Under the pieces are notes generated by a model. It ran no database searches. It saw only the letters and a list, made by a program, of their open reading frames with translations, and had not been told where the DNA came from. Of a stretch of 64,000 bases of DNA, positions 1-8,274 are shown one piece after another; position 1 is the stretch's first letter, and every line of letters begins with the position of its first letter. The translations under genes were made by a program, and so were the position numbers. The DNA is from Thiemannella venezuelensis (GTDB taxonomy: Bacteria > Actinomycetota > Actinomycetes > Streptosporangiales > Streptosporangiaceae): the NCBI RefSeq assembly GCF_014203605.1, contig NZ_JACHJJ010000008.1, positions 186,001 to 250,000 of the forward strand. The letters are read 5' to 3'.

Positions 1-45
1 TGGGCGCCGCCGCTGGTCCCCGCGCTCTGGAAGCGCCTGGGCTGA
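1..45 (+). CDS. C-terminal end of an unidentified protein (partial)
   Basis: The first 14 codons read WAPPLVPALWKRLG and stop with TGA at 43-45. The rest of the gene lies left of the window, so no family can be assigned. Codon use is GC-rich like the neighbours. The frame could also be chance, since only 45 bases are visible. Confidence 0.35.
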   Translation, partial: WAPPLVPALWKRLG

Positions 46-112
46 CCGGCCCGTGCCGTACCGCAGCGGACCCCGGCCCCCAGGGCCGGGGTCTCCCCAT
101 CGGAGACGATCG

Positions 113-790
113 ATGAAGCGTTTCGCCGCCGTCCTCGCCGCCGCGGGCCTGCTCGCGCTCCCCGCCTGCGGCACCGCGGAGAGCACGTACGGCGCGGGCA
201 CCGCGCCGACGGCGGGAACCGCGCAGGCCGCCGCGACCGGCGACGCCGATGCCCGCGACGTCGATACCGGCGACGCCGATGCCCGCGACGTCGATACCGG
301 CGACGCCGATGCCCGCGACGTCGATACCGGCGACGTCAATGCCGCCGACGTGGTGTTCCTGCAGATGATGGTCGCGCACAACCGCCAGGGCATGGAGATG
401 GCCGGTCTGGTCACGGACCGCTCGGCCCGGCAGGGCGTGAAGGAGCTGGCGGCGCAGGCGGGAGCCGTACAGCGGGACGAGGTCGCGGCCATGACCCGCT
501 GGTTGTACGACTGGGACCAGCCCCTCGCGGGGAGCGGCCACGCGCACGGCGACCACGCCGCACTGCACACCACGAGTCCGGAAGAGATCACCACGCTCAG
601 GAGGATGAGCGGCGCCGGCTTCGACACCCGGTTCCTCAACGTGTTCATCGCCCACCAGCACAACGCCGTCGAGATGGCCCGCGCCGAGATCCGCACCGGC
701 AGGCACCCCGGGGTCAAGCGACTGGCCCGCATGATCGACCGGTCCCGCTCCGCGCAGATCAGGGAGATGCTCGGGCACCTGGCCTCCTGA
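113..790 (+). CDS. DUF305 family lipoprotein
   Basis: 225 residues from the ATG at 113, which begins a classical lipoprotein signal (MKRF, hydrophobic stretch, lipobox LPAC with Cys19). An upstream in-frame GTG at 53 would bury the signal peptide and is rejected. Residues about 43-75 are a low-complexity linker made of three identical GDADARDVDT units. The mature part carries the two DUF305 halves, each with an A-H-x-x-x-x-x-E-M pattern: AHNRQGMEM near residue 88 and AHQHNAVEM near 180. DUF305 is a ferritin-like helical family of exported proteins, often found with copper-handling genes; its biochemical role is not settled. The protein is probably anchored outside the membrane. No metal-resistance partner is visible, but the left neighbour is cut off. 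Confidence 0.85.
   Translation: MKRFAAVLAAAGLLALPACGTAESTYGAGTAPTAGTAQAAATGDADARDVDTGDADARDVDTGDADARDVDTGDVNAADVVFLQMMVAHNRQGMEMAGLVTDRSARQGVKELAAQAGAVQRDEVAAMTRWLYDWDQPLAGSGHAHGDHAALHTTSPEEITTLRRMSGAGFDTRFLNVFIAHQHNAVEMARAEIRTGRHPGVKRLARMIDRSRSAQIREMLGHLAS
241..360 (+). repeat. 30-bp tandem repeat inside the DUF305 gene
   Basis: Three perfect 30-bp copies occupy 241-270, 271-300 and 301-330, followed by a diverged fourth unit at 331-360. Each copy encodes GDADARDVDT, an acidic linker between the lipid anchor and the DUF305 domain. Perfect identity at all codon positions points to recent slippage or unequal exchange, so copy number probably varies between strains. Confidence 0.95.
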
Positions 791-817
791 GACCGGTCGG
801 CCATCCGGTGGCTCCCG

Positions 818-1498
818 TCAGCGGAGGTGGAAGACCGCCTTCCGGCTCTTCAGGCCGGGAGCCCGGACCGCGGCCACGTAGGTGCCCGGCCGGGCCGCGA
901 CCCGCTTCGCCCTGCAGTCGGACCCGGACCTGTGGCGGTCCCACTCGGTCAGCTGGACGTACGGGATGCCGCGTTCGAGCCTGCGGATCTCGTCGGTCTC
1001 GCCGCTCACGCAGTCGGCGGACGACCAGACGCGGTCGGCGCCGGAGGTGATGCGGACCTCCAGCGTCCTGGGGCCCACGTCGGCCGTGCACATCACCTTG
1101 CCGGTGTTCACGAGGGTGAGGACGAACCGGGGCCGGTCGGCCGCCCCGTAGACCTCTCCCTGGCTCTGCAGGCTCAGCACGAGGTCGGCGGTGTCGCAGG
1201 CGTCGCCCGGCCGCCTGGGCGGGGGGGAGGGCTTGGCCGGCTTGGGCTTCGCCGTCGGGGACGGCGACGGCGACGGGACCGCCGGGGTGACGGCGGCCGT
1301 GGGCAGCCCGGCCAGCAGCCCGCCCGGCTCGGTCGGTCCGCCCGCCGCCTGCGGCCTGGCGGCGTTCTGCGGGCCGCTCGACGAGGAGCAGGCCCATGCC
1401 ACGACGGCGACCAGCACGAGAACGGCGATGAGCGCGGTCAGCCGCCGCCGCCAGTAGACGTCCACCCCGATATCGCTGCGGAACGTGTCCGGATCCAT
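818..1498 (-). CDS. Membrane-anchored protein with extracellular Ig-like domain
   Basis: 226 residues from the ATG at 1498 (MDPDTFRSDIGVDVYWRRR). An in-frame ATG 11 codons earlier has no better ribosome site. A short cytoplasmic N-terminus ends in WRRR, followed by one transmembrane helix (about residues 20-38), a Pro/Ser/Lys-rich linker, and a beta-rich domain (about 95-226) with four cysteines that resembles BsuPI-type or DUF4232-type Ig-like folds. Function is unknown. It is divergent from mutY with about 100 bp between the starts. The many arginines before the helix predict an inside-to-outside orientation. Confidence 0.75.
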   Translation of the reverse strand: MDPDTFRSDIGVDVYWRRRLTALIAVLVLVAVVAWACSSSSGPQNAARPQAAGGPTEPGGLLAGLPTAAVTPAVPSPSPSPTAKPKPAKPSPPPRRPGDACDTADLVLSLQSQGEVYGAADRPRFVLTLVNTGKVMCTADVGPRTLEVRITSGADRVWSSADCVSGETDEIRRLERGIPYVQLTEWDRHRSGSDCRAKRVAARPGTYVAAVRAPGLKSRKAVFHLR

Positions 1499-1601
1499 GC
1501 GCACAGTATGGGGATTCATGCCGGGCGGCAAGGCAGGACCCGCCGCGCCCTATACCGTTTCAACGGGCGAAGCTGGGAGTGAGCCGCACTATCGTCAAGA
1601 G

Positions 1602-2477
1602 GTGTCCAAGGCCAATCCTCTCCTCGATCCCGTCCTCACCTGGTATGCGGCAAACGCCCGCGACCTCCCGTGGCGCGCCCCCGCGGCCACTCCCTGGTCG
1701 ATCCTGGTGAGCGAGATCATGCTGCAGCAGACGCCCGTGGTCCGGGTGCTCCCCGTCTGGACCGAGTGGATGGAGCGCTGGCCCACGCCCGCCGCGCTCG
1801 CCGCGGAACCGCCCGGCGAGGCCGTGCGGCACTGGGGCCGGCTCGGCTACCCGCGCCGCGCGCTCAACCTGCACGCCTGCGCCCGGGCCGTCGTCGAGCG
1901 CCACGGCGGCGAGGTGCCCGCCGACCACGCCGCCCTGCTGGCGCTGCCCGGCGTCGGCGAGTACACCGCGGCCGCGGTGGCCAGTTTCGCCTTCCAGGGC
2001 CGCCACGCCGTGCTCGACACCAACGTGCGCCGGGTCCTGGCCCGCGCCGTCTCCGGCGAGGAGTACCCGCCGAAGGCCACCACCGCCGCCGAGCGCGCGC
2101 TCGCCGCCTCGCTCCTGCCCGGCCCCGAGGACGCCCCCGTCTGGGCCGTCGCCGTGATGGAGCTGGGCGCCCTGGTCTGCACGGCCCGCACCGCCCGCTG
2201 CGCCGAGTGCCCGATCAGCGGCCTGTGCGCCTGGCGGCTGGCGGGCAAGCCCGCCTACGACGGGCCCGTCCGCAGGGGCCAGAGCTACGCCGGGACCGAC
2301 CGGCAGTGCCGCGGCCGGCTCCTGGCCGTCCTGCGCCAGGCCCACGGCCCGGTGCCCAAGGCCGCCCTCGACGCGGTCTGGGACGACGCCCCGCAGCGCG
2401 AGCGCGCCCTCGACGGGCTGGTCGCCGACGGGCTGGCCGAGGTCCTCCAGGACGGCACCTACCGCCTCCCGGCGTGA
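1602..2477 (+). CDS. mutY: A/G-specific adenine glycosylase MutY
   Basis: 291 residues. MutY removes adenine mispaired with 8-oxoguanine or guanine in base excision repair. Visible landmarks: the catalytic Glu38 in SEIMLQQTPV, the helix-hairpin-helix LPGVGEYTAAAV near 115, the catalytic Asp138 in VLDTNVRRVL, and the 4Fe-4S cysteine loop C-x6-C-x2-C-x5-C near 192-208 (CTARTARCAECPISGLC). A C-terminal extension of about 75 residues follows, shorter than the full NUDIX-like domain of the E. coli enzyme, as is usual in actinobacteria. GTG 1602 (VSKANPLL) is preferred because residues encoded upstream have no MutY similarity; a good Shine-Dalgarno is lacking and the message may be leaderless. Confidence 0.93.
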   Translation: MSKANPLLDPVLTWYAANARDLPWRAPAATPWSILVSEIMLQQTPVVRVLPVWTEWMERWPTPAALAAEPPGEAVRHWGRLGYPRRALNLHACARAVVERHGGEVPADHAALLALPGVGEYTAAAVASFAFQGRHAVLDTNVRRVLARAVSGEEYPPKATTAAERALAASLLPGPEDAPVWAVAVMELGALVCTARTARCAECPISGLCAWRLAGKPAYDGPVRRGQSYAGTDRQCRGRLLAVLRQAHGPVPKAALDAVWDDAPQRERALDGLVADGLAEVLQDGTYRLPA

Positions 2478-2522
2478 CCTCGGCTTCTCCGGGCTCCCCG
2501 GCGCTTCCCGCGGCCGGGGCGG

Positions 2523-3473
2523 CTACGCGGCCAGGCGCAGGCCCAGGGCGGTGAGGTTGCTGCGCGCCCAGTCGAGCTCCTCGGCCAGCGCGCTGACCAG
2601 CGCGCCGGGGCCCTTGGCCCGCATGGGCGCGGCGAGGTCGTGGGCCTCGACCTCGATGTGGGCGGTGCCGTTCACCGCACCGGAGAGCATCGCGGTCAGG
2701 GTGTCCTCCAGGACCGACCGGGTGCTCGGCAGCTCCCGGCAGGTCTCGCCCACGTGGTTGTGGACGTGGCTGAGCTTGACCACGGGCGCTCCCGCCGCGG
2801 CCAGGCCGCGCAGGGCCTCTCCGGGCTCCTCGGCGCCTCCTGCGAGGTGGCAGGCGTCCAGGCAGACCCCGAGGTGCTCGGAGTCGATGCCGCAGACGCG
2901 CTCCAGGGCCTGCTCGGTGGTCTCCAGCACGCAGCCGGGCCAGGGCTCGAACCCGACCCTGATGGTCTTGCCGGTCACGCTGTGCAGGCCGCGCAGCTCA
3001 CGGGAGAGCCGCTCCAGCCGGCGTGACGCGATGGTGTGCAGGTCGGCGGGCCAGTCGCGGCGCCAGCCGATGGGGATGGTGGAGATGCTGCCGAAGCGCA
3101 CGTCCTCCGGCAGGAGGAAGGCCAGGATCCTGGCGAGGGCCATCGTGTAGCGGTAGCGCTCGGGCTTGGCCCAGTCGGGGCCGGGGGCGTCCTGGTTGCG
3201 GCCGCCGGTGCCGTTGAGGCTGACGACCTCCAGGCCGCGCTCCTCCAGGGAGCGGCGGAGCCGTACCAGCTCGATCCGGTCGGCGGTGAGATGGTCGGCG
3301 ACGCTCGGGGAGAGCCAGAGGCCGACCCCCATCCGCTCCACGCCCAGGCGCTTGCGCACCGGGACCGCGTAGCGGGTCAGGTGCGCGATCAGGTTCTCCA
3401 GGTCCTCCGCGGGGTGCACACCCGCGTTGTAGGCCAGGTGAACGAGCGTCCCGTCCTCGTGCCGCAAACGCAT
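2523..3473 (-). CDS. EboE-like TIM-barrel protein (metabolite-traffic family)
   Basis: 316 residues. Sequence pattern MRLRHEDGTLVHLAYNAGVHPAEDL, the VERMGVGLWLS stretch and the GSISTIPIGWR motif recall EboE, the sugar-phosphate-isomerase-like TIM barrel of the eboABCDEF cluster, which is linked to scytonemin precursor export in cyanobacteria and to eustigmatophyte symbionts. Candidate metal ligands are spread along the barrel (GFEPWPGC, CLDACHLAGG, KLSHVHNH, HIEVEAHD). ATG 3473 is chosen because GGGAGG lies six bases upstream; the ATG at 3491 lacks this. No other ebo gene is adjacent: the neighbours are mutY (convergent) and clpC. The assignment is from remembered family patterns and needs a profile search. 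Confidence 0.7.
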   Translation of the reverse strand: MRLRHEDGTLVHLAYNAGVHPAEDLENLIAHLTRYAVPVRKRLGVERMGVGLWLSPSVADHLTADRIELVRLRRSLEERGLEVVSLNGTGGRNQDAPGPDWAKPERYRYTMALARILAFLLPEDVRFGSISTIPIGWRRDWPADLHTIASRRLERLSRELRGLHSVTGKTIRVGFEPWPGCVLETTEQALERVCGIDSEHLGVCLDACHLAGGAEEPGEALRGLAAAGAPVVKLSHVHNHVGETCRELPSTRSVLEDTLTAMLSGAVNGTAHIEVEAHDLAAPMRAKGPGALVSALAEELDWARSNLTALGLRLAA

Positions 3474-3778
3474 CCGATGCCTCCCAGGCATGCTCCGTGT
3501 AAGAGACCCGATCGCCCCACACCCGTGGTCCCGGCCTCATGAGCCGGGAGTCCCTTCTCTCCCGGGAACTCGACCCGGTCCGCCGGGATCATCCCGCGCG
3601 GGCACCGGTCTCCGCGTCACTCCCGGAGTTGATTCGTCGGTACGCCGCTGGGCTGATCCCGCGACCGGCCCCGCCGTGCGCGGTCGGCTGGTGAGCCGGC
3701 GGCAGGGAGTGGTCCAGTTCGCTCTACAGAGTGTAGTACTACATTTGGTGGTGAAAGGACTCCCTTGGATAACGAAAA
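3474..3778. other. Intergenic region between eboE-like gene and clpC terminator
   Basis: About 300 bases with no convincing gene; short open frames here have no recognisable product. The left part should hold the eboE promoter. The only clear structure is the CTACA/TGTAG palindrome cluster at 3724-3743, listed separately. Confidence 0.6.
3724..3743. promoter_or_regulatory. Overlapping TACA/TGTA palindromes (BlaI/CopY-like operator candidate)
   Basis: CTACA, spacer GAG, TGTAG, spacer TA, CTACA: the right half, TGTAGTACTACA at 3732-3743, is a perfect 12-bp palindrome, and the left CTACA pairs with the same TGTAG. Operators of BlaI/MecI/CopY-family repressors are built on TACA/TGTA half-sites, hence the suggestion. 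No such repressor gene is visible in the window, and the downstream target is unclear. Confidence 0.35.
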
Positions 3779-3818
3779 GGCAGACCCCGTGGTGAGCATC
3801 CTCACCACGGGGTCTGCC
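3775..3818 (-). terminator. Rho-independent terminator of clpC
   Basis: A perfect 18-bp stem (3779-3796 with 3801-3818) closes on a CATC loop. Read on the minus strand it is followed by TTTT. It lies about 65 bases past the clpC stop and is the strongest intrinsic terminator on this side of the window. Confidence 0.92.
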
Positions 3819-3882
3819 TTCGCCCTCTCGTGATCCGGTGGCGGCCTCCGGGAGGACTCGCGTCCGCCCCGGCGCGCCGGGA

Positions 3883-6390
3883 TCAGTGCTGGATCGGCTC
3901 CACGATGGACGCGGCCGAGTCCGGAACCTTGTTGCCGGGCATGCTCTCGCCGTTGAAGACGAACTTGGCGTTGTCCCCCTCGCCCTCGATCGCGATCTTC
4001 ACGACCTGGCCGGGGCGGAGCTCGCCGTACAGGATCTTCTCGGAGAGCGTGTCCTCCAGCTCGCGCTGGATCGTACGGCGGAGCGGCCGGGCGCCCATCA
4101 CCGGGTCGTAGCCCCGGTCGGCCAGCAGCTGCTTGGCCTCCTGCGAGACCTCCAGGCCCATGTCGCGGTCCTTCAGGCGCTCGGCGACCTGCGCGAGCAT
4201 GAGGTCCACGATCTTGATGATCTCCTTCGGCGTCAGCTGGTGGAAGACCACGATGTCGTCGACGCGGTTGAGGAACTCGGGCCGGAAGTGCTGCTTGAGC
4301 TCCTCCTGGACCTTCGCCTTCATCCGGTCGTAGTTCGACTCGGTGTCGTTGGACTTCGCGAAGCCCACCCCGATGCCCTTGGAGATGTCCCGGGTGCCGA
4401 GGTTGGTCGTCATGATGATGACGGTGTTCTTGAAGTCCACCACGCGTCCCTGGGCGTCGGTCAGGCGACCGTCCTCCAGGATCTGCAGCAGCGAGTTGAA
4501 GATGTCCGGGTGGGCCTTCTCGATCTCGTCGAAGAGGACCACGGAGAACGGCTTGCGCCGCACCTTCTCGGTGAGCTGCCCGCCCTCCTCGTACCCGACG
4601 TAACCGGGCGGGGAGCCGAACAGCCTGGAGACGGTGTGCTTCTCCATGAACTCGGACATGTCCAGCATGATCAGCGCGTCCTCGTCCCCGAACAGGAACT
4701 CGGCCAGCGACTTGGAGAGCTCGGTCTTACCGACGCCGGACGGGCCGGCGAAGATGAACGAGCCACCCGGGCGGCGCGGGTCCTTCAGGCCGGCGCGGGT
4801 GCGCCGGATCGACCGGGACAGGCCCTTGACGGCGTCCTCCTGGCCGATGATCCGCTTGTGCAGCTCCTCCTCCATGCGGAGCAGCCGCTGGGACTCCTCC
4901 TCGGTGAGCTTGAAGACCGGGATGCCGGTGGCGGTGGCCAGGACCTCGGCGATGAGCTCCTCGGTCACCTCGGCCACGACGTCCATGTCGCCGGCCTTCC
5001 ACTCCTTCTCCCGGCGCTCGCGCTTGAGCTGGAGCTGCTTCTCCTGGTCGCGCAGGGCCGCGGCCTTCTCGAAGTCCTGCGCGTCGATCGCGGACTCCTT
5101 CTCGCGCCGCACGTTGGCGATCTTCTCGTCGTACTCGCGCAGGTCCGGCGGGGCGGTCATGCGGCGGATCCGCATGCGCGAGCCGGCCTCGTCGATGAGG
5201 TCGATCGCCTTGTCCGGCAGGAACCGGTCGCTGATGTAGCGGTCGGCGAGCTGCGCGGCGGCCACCAGGGCCCCGTCGGTGATGGAGACCCGGTGGTGGG
5301 CCTCGTAGCGGTCGCGCAGCCCCTTGAGGATCTCGATCGTGTGGCTGAGGCTGGGCTCGGCCACCTGGATCGGCTGGAAGCGCCGCTCCAGGGCGGCGTC
5401 CTTCTCCAGGTGCTTGCGGTACTCGTCCAGGGTGGTGGCGCCGATGGTCTGCAGCTCGCCGCGGGCCAGCATCGGCTTGAGGATGCTGGCGGCGTCGATC
5501 GCGCCCTCCGCGGCACCCGCGCCGACGAGCGTGTGCAGCTCGTCGATGAACAGGATGATGTCGCCGCGGGTGCGGATCTCCTTGAGGACCTTCTTCAGGC
5601 GCTCCTCGAAGTCACCGCGGTAGCGGGAGCCCGCCACCAGGGCGCCCAGGTCCAGGGTGTAGAGCTGCTTGTCCTTGAGCGTCTCGGGGACCTCGCCCTT
5701 GACGATCTTCTGGGACAGGCCCTCGACGACGGCGGTCTTGCCGACGCCGGGCTCGCCCACCAGGACCGGGTTGTTCTTGGTCCTCCGGGAGAGGACCTGC
5801 ATGACCCGCTCGATCTCCTTGTCGCGGCCGATGACCGGGTCCAGCTTGCCCTCGCGGGCGGCCTGGGTCAGGTTGCGGCCGAACTGGTCGAGCACGAGCG
5901 AGGTCGACGGCGCGGCCTCCTGCGGCCCGCCCGAGGCCGCCGGCTCCTTGCCCTGGTAGCCGTGGAGCAGCTGGATGACCTGCTGGCGGACCCGGTTGAG
6001 GTCGGCGCCCAGCTTCACCAGCACCTGGGCCGCCACGCCCTCGCCCTCGCGGATGAGGCCGAGCAGGATGTGCTCGGTGCCGATGTAGTTGTGCCCCAGT
6101 TGCAGGGCCTCGCGGAGCGACAGCTCAAGGACCTTCTTGGCGCGCGGGGTGAAGGGAATGTGCCCCGACGGCGCAGACTGGCCCTGGCCGATGATCTCCT
6201 CGACCTGCTGCCGCACACCCTCAAGACTGATGCCGAGGCTCTCCAGAGCCTTGGCGGCAACGCCTTCACCCTCATGGATCAGACCAAGAAGAATGTGCTC
6301 CGTACCGATGTAGTTGTGGTTGAGCATCCGGGCCTCTTCCTGGGCCAGGACGACAACCCGCCGTGCGCGGTCGGTGAACCTCTCGAACAT
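3883..6390 (-). CDS. clpC: ClpC, AAA+ unfoldase of the ClpCP protease
   Basis: 835 residues, normal for ClpC. It unfolds substrates and feeds ClpP. Domains in order: two Clp N repeats (about 1-145, each with [13 protein letters not shown]), AAA-1 with Walker A GEPGVGKT near 211, a UVR/coiled-coil middle domain near 420-460, AAA-2 with Walker A GPSGVGKT near 548, the ClpP-docking VGF tripeptide near 672, and the D2-small domain. The ATG at 6390 ([11 protein letters not shown]) is preceded by GAGGAG at a proper distance; 21 extra codons upstream are not family-like. Transcription probably starts in the 6391-6680 gap, where a ClgR-type box lies at 6556. It is followed by an 18-bp stem terminator. 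Confidence 0.97.
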   Translation of the reverse strand: MFERFTDRARRVVVLAQEEARMLNHNYIGTEHILLGLIHEGEGVAAKALESLGISLEGVRQQVEEIIGQGQSAPSGHIPFTPRAKKVLELSLREALQLGHNYIGTEHILLGLIREGEGVAAQVLVKLGADLNRVRQQVIQLLHGYQGKEPAASGGPQEAAPSTSLVLDQFGRNLTQAAREGKLDPVIGRDKEIERVMQVLSRRTKNNPVLVGEPGVGKTAVVEGLSQKIVKGEVPETLKDKQLYTLDLGALVAGSRYRGDFEERLKKVLKEIRTRGDIILFIDELHTLVGAGAAEGAIDAASILKPMLARGELQTIGATTLDEYRKHLEKDAALERRFQPIQVAEPSLSHTIEILKGLRDRYEAHHRVSITDGALVAAAQLADRYISDRFLPDKAIDLIDEAGSRMRIRRMTAPPDLREYDEKIANVRREKESAIDAQDFEKAAALRDQEKQLQLKRERREKEWKAGDMDVVAEVTEELIAEVLATATGIPVFKLTEEESQRLLRMEEELHKRIIGQEDAVKGLSRSIRRTRAGLKDPRRPGGSFIFAGPSGVGKTELSKSLAEFLFGDEDALIMLDMSEFMEKHTVSRLFGSPPGYVGYEEGGQLTEKVRRKPFSVVLFDEIEKAHPDIFNSLLQILEDGRLTDAQGRVVDFKNTVIIMTTNLGTRDISKGIGVGFAKSNDTESNYDRMKAKVQEELKQHFRPEFLNRVDDIVVFHQLTPKEIIKIVDLMLAQVAERLKDRDMGLEVSQEAKQLLADRGYDPVMGARPLRRTIQRELEDTLSEKILYGELRPGQVVKIAIEGEGDNAKFVFNGESMPGNKVPDSAASIVEPIQH

Positions 6391-6555
6391 CTCGTCGCTC
6401 CTCACAGAGCGGTCAGTCAAGGTCCGGGATATCCGGGCCCTGTCCTCCCGCATGGTAGCCCCGACCCGGCGACCGCTCTATGCAGAAGACGTTCCCCGAG
6501 AGCAGGGCGTTCACGCACCATCCAACTACTTGTCGGGGGTGCGATGTTCCCGATA

Positions 6556-6566
6556 CGCCGCAAGCG
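6556..6566 (-). promoter_or_regulatory. ClgR-type box upstream of clpC
   Basis: CGC-N5-GCG, which on the minus strand reads GTTCGCTTGCGGCGTA. ClgR activates clpP and clpC genes in Streptomyces and corynebacteria through motifs containing GTTCGC and the CGC-N5-GCG core. The box is about 170 bases before the clpC ATG in a gap of about 290 bases with no gene. ClgR itself is not encoded here. Confidence 0.5.
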
Positions 6567-6679
6567 AACGACGTTTATCGACCTTGAAACGCGTCATGCG
6601 GTCATGGCCGCCACCGGACCCCACCGTGACCGCCATAACCGCATGATTCCGGCCGGCGAACCGCTCCGCCGACCGCCGA

Positions 6680-7015
6680 TCAGTGAGCCTGCTCGTAATC
6701 CTGGACGATCTGGGCGGCGATCCGGCCGCGCTCGCTGACGGTGTAGCCGTGGGACTTGGCCCACGCCCGGATGTCGGCGCTCTTCTCCCGCGTCAGCGTC
6801 CGCGTGCCTCCGGCGCGCTTGCGGCGGGGGACCGCCACGGTGCCGGAACGGCGGGCACTGGCCCGGAAAGGCTCCAGAGAGTCACGGAGCCTCTTCGCGT
6901 TTTCGTCACTCAGGTCAATCTCATAGCTGGTGCCGTCAATCGCGAAGGCGACGGTCTCTTTGGCCTCGCCCCCATCGAGGTCGTCGATGAGAATCTCCTG
7001 GATCTGCTTGGCCAT
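6680..7015 (-). CDS. lsr2: Lsr2 nucleoid-associated xenogeneic silencer
   Basis: 111 residues, typical for Lsr2. The N-terminal dimerisation part begins MAKQIQEILIDDLDGGEA; the C-terminal DNA-binding part has IRAWAKSHGYTVSERGRI, where the RGR stretch enters the minor groove of AT-rich DNA. Lsr2 bridges DNA and silences AT-rich acquired genes in actinobacteria, analogous to H-NS. ATG 7015 is chosen over an upstream ORF start because of the conserved MAKQ start, with GAAAGGG upstream. Within this window its likely targets would be the few AT-rich spots, such as the 42.5 kb promoter and 39.7 kb gap (inference). Confidence 0.96.
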   Translation of the reverse strand: MAKQIQEILIDDLDGGEAKETVAFAIDGTSYEIDLSDENAKRLRDSLEPFRASARRSGTVAVPRRKRAGGTRTLTREKSADIRAWAKSHGYTVSERGRIAAQIVQDYEQAH

Positions 7016-7149
7016 GTATGCAACCCTTTCACGGAGCATTGTTTCTTGCTAGCCAAACATATACCCGCCCTGACCGGGCAGCAATTCCAGGAAGCCGGGC
7101 GATTCCCAGCGAACTCGGAGGAAGAAGGGGAGAGGGGAAGGAAGTGCCC

Positions 7150-7293
7150 TCAGCCGTTCTGCGACTCGGCCTTGTCGATTGGCTTCGAAGGCCGGCGACC
7201 GGCAGCCTCACTGCGGAAGAGCTTGAAAACTCCATACACAAAAGCCCCGCCCACCACCACGGGCGGCGTCAGCGCGGCTATTACCTCGTACAT
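7150..7293 (-). CDS. Small single-pass membrane protein
   Basis: 47 residues from ATG 7293 (MYEVIAALTPPVVVGGAFVYGVFKLF), with GGAG eight bases upstream. One transmembrane helix (about 5-24) is followed by a basic, hydrophilic cytoplasmic tail ending DKAESQNG. No function recognised. It lies between an RDD gene and lsr2 on the same strand. The longer open frame to 7398 has no membrane-protein character. Confidence 0.6.
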   Translation of the reverse strand: MYEVIAALTPPVVVGGAFVYGVFKLFRSEAAGRRPSKPIDKAESQNG

Positions 7294-7518
7294 GTCCTCG
7301 CTCCGCACGGCCGACAATCGGGACCTGAAATTCCGGTGGCGGGATCCCGGCCCGCCGGGAGCCGCTCGCAGCGAGCGGATCGGCTCACAGAAGACCATAG
7401 CGGCCCGCAGGCACGATCTGCCTGACAGGGTGCGCCATACCCTTGCCCCACAGCTTAATACGTCGGGGCAGGCGTCTTACCAGACGGCCCCGGAAAGCAC
7501 CGGGAAAAAGCCCGCGGA

Positions 7519-7537
7519 GTGATCAACAGTTGATCAC
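7519..7537. promoter_or_regulatory. 19-bp palindrome downstream of RDD gene
   Basis: GTGATCAAC, single A, GTTGATCAC: 9-bp perfect arms. It lies 20 bases past the stop of the RDD gene and about 230 bases before the small membrane gene. There is no run of T after it on either strand, so a repressor operator is as likely as a terminator. Confidence 0.45.
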
Positions 7538-7556
7538 CGAGTGGCGGAGAGCAATG

Positions 7557-8141
7557 TCAGCGCGGGTCCTTGACCACGACGGTACCCGCCAGCTTGTCGT
7601 GAAGTCCCTGCCTGAGCGGCAGGTCGAGGAGGATGAAGAGACCGGCCGCGAAGCCCAGGACCGCCGCCGGAAGGTTCAGCAGAGGAATGCCCGAGGCGAG
7701 GAGAACCCCGGGGCAGAGAACCGCCCGCTTCATCAGCGCGGAAGGCGACGGCGCGGCGCCGCCGTACGAGACCACCCGGATCCCCATCGCTTTCTTGCCC
7801 GCGGTACGGCCGCTCCTGGCATGCGCCGCGCAGTCATAGAGCAGATAAGCGCCGAAAGCGATCAGCCCGGCGAACAACCCCGGGAGCGCCCGGGGATCCG
7901 TCCCGCGGTCCGCGTCCCCGGAGGCGAGGACGGCGTGGAACACGAGCGAGAGAATCCAGTAGAGCACCGCAAAGGCCGCTCCGTCGATGGCGCGTGCGGC
8001 CAGCCGTTCCCGCCAATCGGCGGGGGACGCGACAGCCCCGGAAGGCGGCGGCTCTTCCACCGCGGCCGGAGGGGGGCCCGCGGCCGCGGCAGACGCGGGG
8101 GCCCGGCGTTTGTCCGCACCGCGGCGTGAAGGGACGGCCAT
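7557..8141 (-). CDS. RDD family membrane protein
   Basis: 194 residues from ATG 8141, with AAGGGGG before it. An Ala/Pro-rich, basic N-terminal tail (about 50 residues) leads into an RDD domain: WRERLAARAIDGAAFAVLYW carries the Arg and Asp that name the family, followed by three or four hydrophobic helices and a C-terminal LHDKLAGTVVV motif shared by RDD proteins. The role of the family is poorly defined; some members act in ion exchange. Immediately downstream of a second, longer RDD gene on the same strand, likely an old duplication: both end in LHDK-x-A-x-T-x-VVK. Confidence 0.88.
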   Translation of the reverse strand: MAVPSRRGADKRRAPASAAAAGPPPAAVEEPPPSGAVASPADWRERLAARAIDGAAFAVLYWILSLVFHAVLASGDADRGTDPRALPGLFAGLIAFGAYLLYDCAAHARSGRTAGKKAMGIRVVSYGGAAPSPSALMKRAVLCPGVLLASGIPLLNLPAAVLGFAAGLFILLDLPLRQGLHDKLAGTVVVKDPR

Positions 8142-8233
8142 GGCGCCCCCTTCCCCGGTGAATCGGTTCAGGCCTCCACAGCGATCTGCCCGCCGGGGGT
8201 TACTCCACACCTTTTCCGGCCGTATACGAAAGC

Positions 8234-8261
8234 GGGGCCGGCGGTTCCTCCCGCCGGCCCC
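8234..8261 (-). terminator. Hairpin terminator between the two RDD genes
   Basis: 11-bp GC stem (8234-8244 with 8251-8261) and a 6-base loop, 14 bases past the stop of the long RDD gene. On the minus strand it is followed by GCTTTCG, a poor T tract, typical of actinobacterial terminators. Confidence 0.65.
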
Positions 8262-8274
8262 GACAATCAGGGGA

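Noticed and set aside
3838-6738. Very long plus-strand open frame (about 966 codons) opposite clpC
   Set aside because: It is the antisense shadow of a highly conserved gene in GC-rich DNA. Composition (Leu, Val, Asp, Gly-rich without domains) and lack of a ribosome site show it is not coding.
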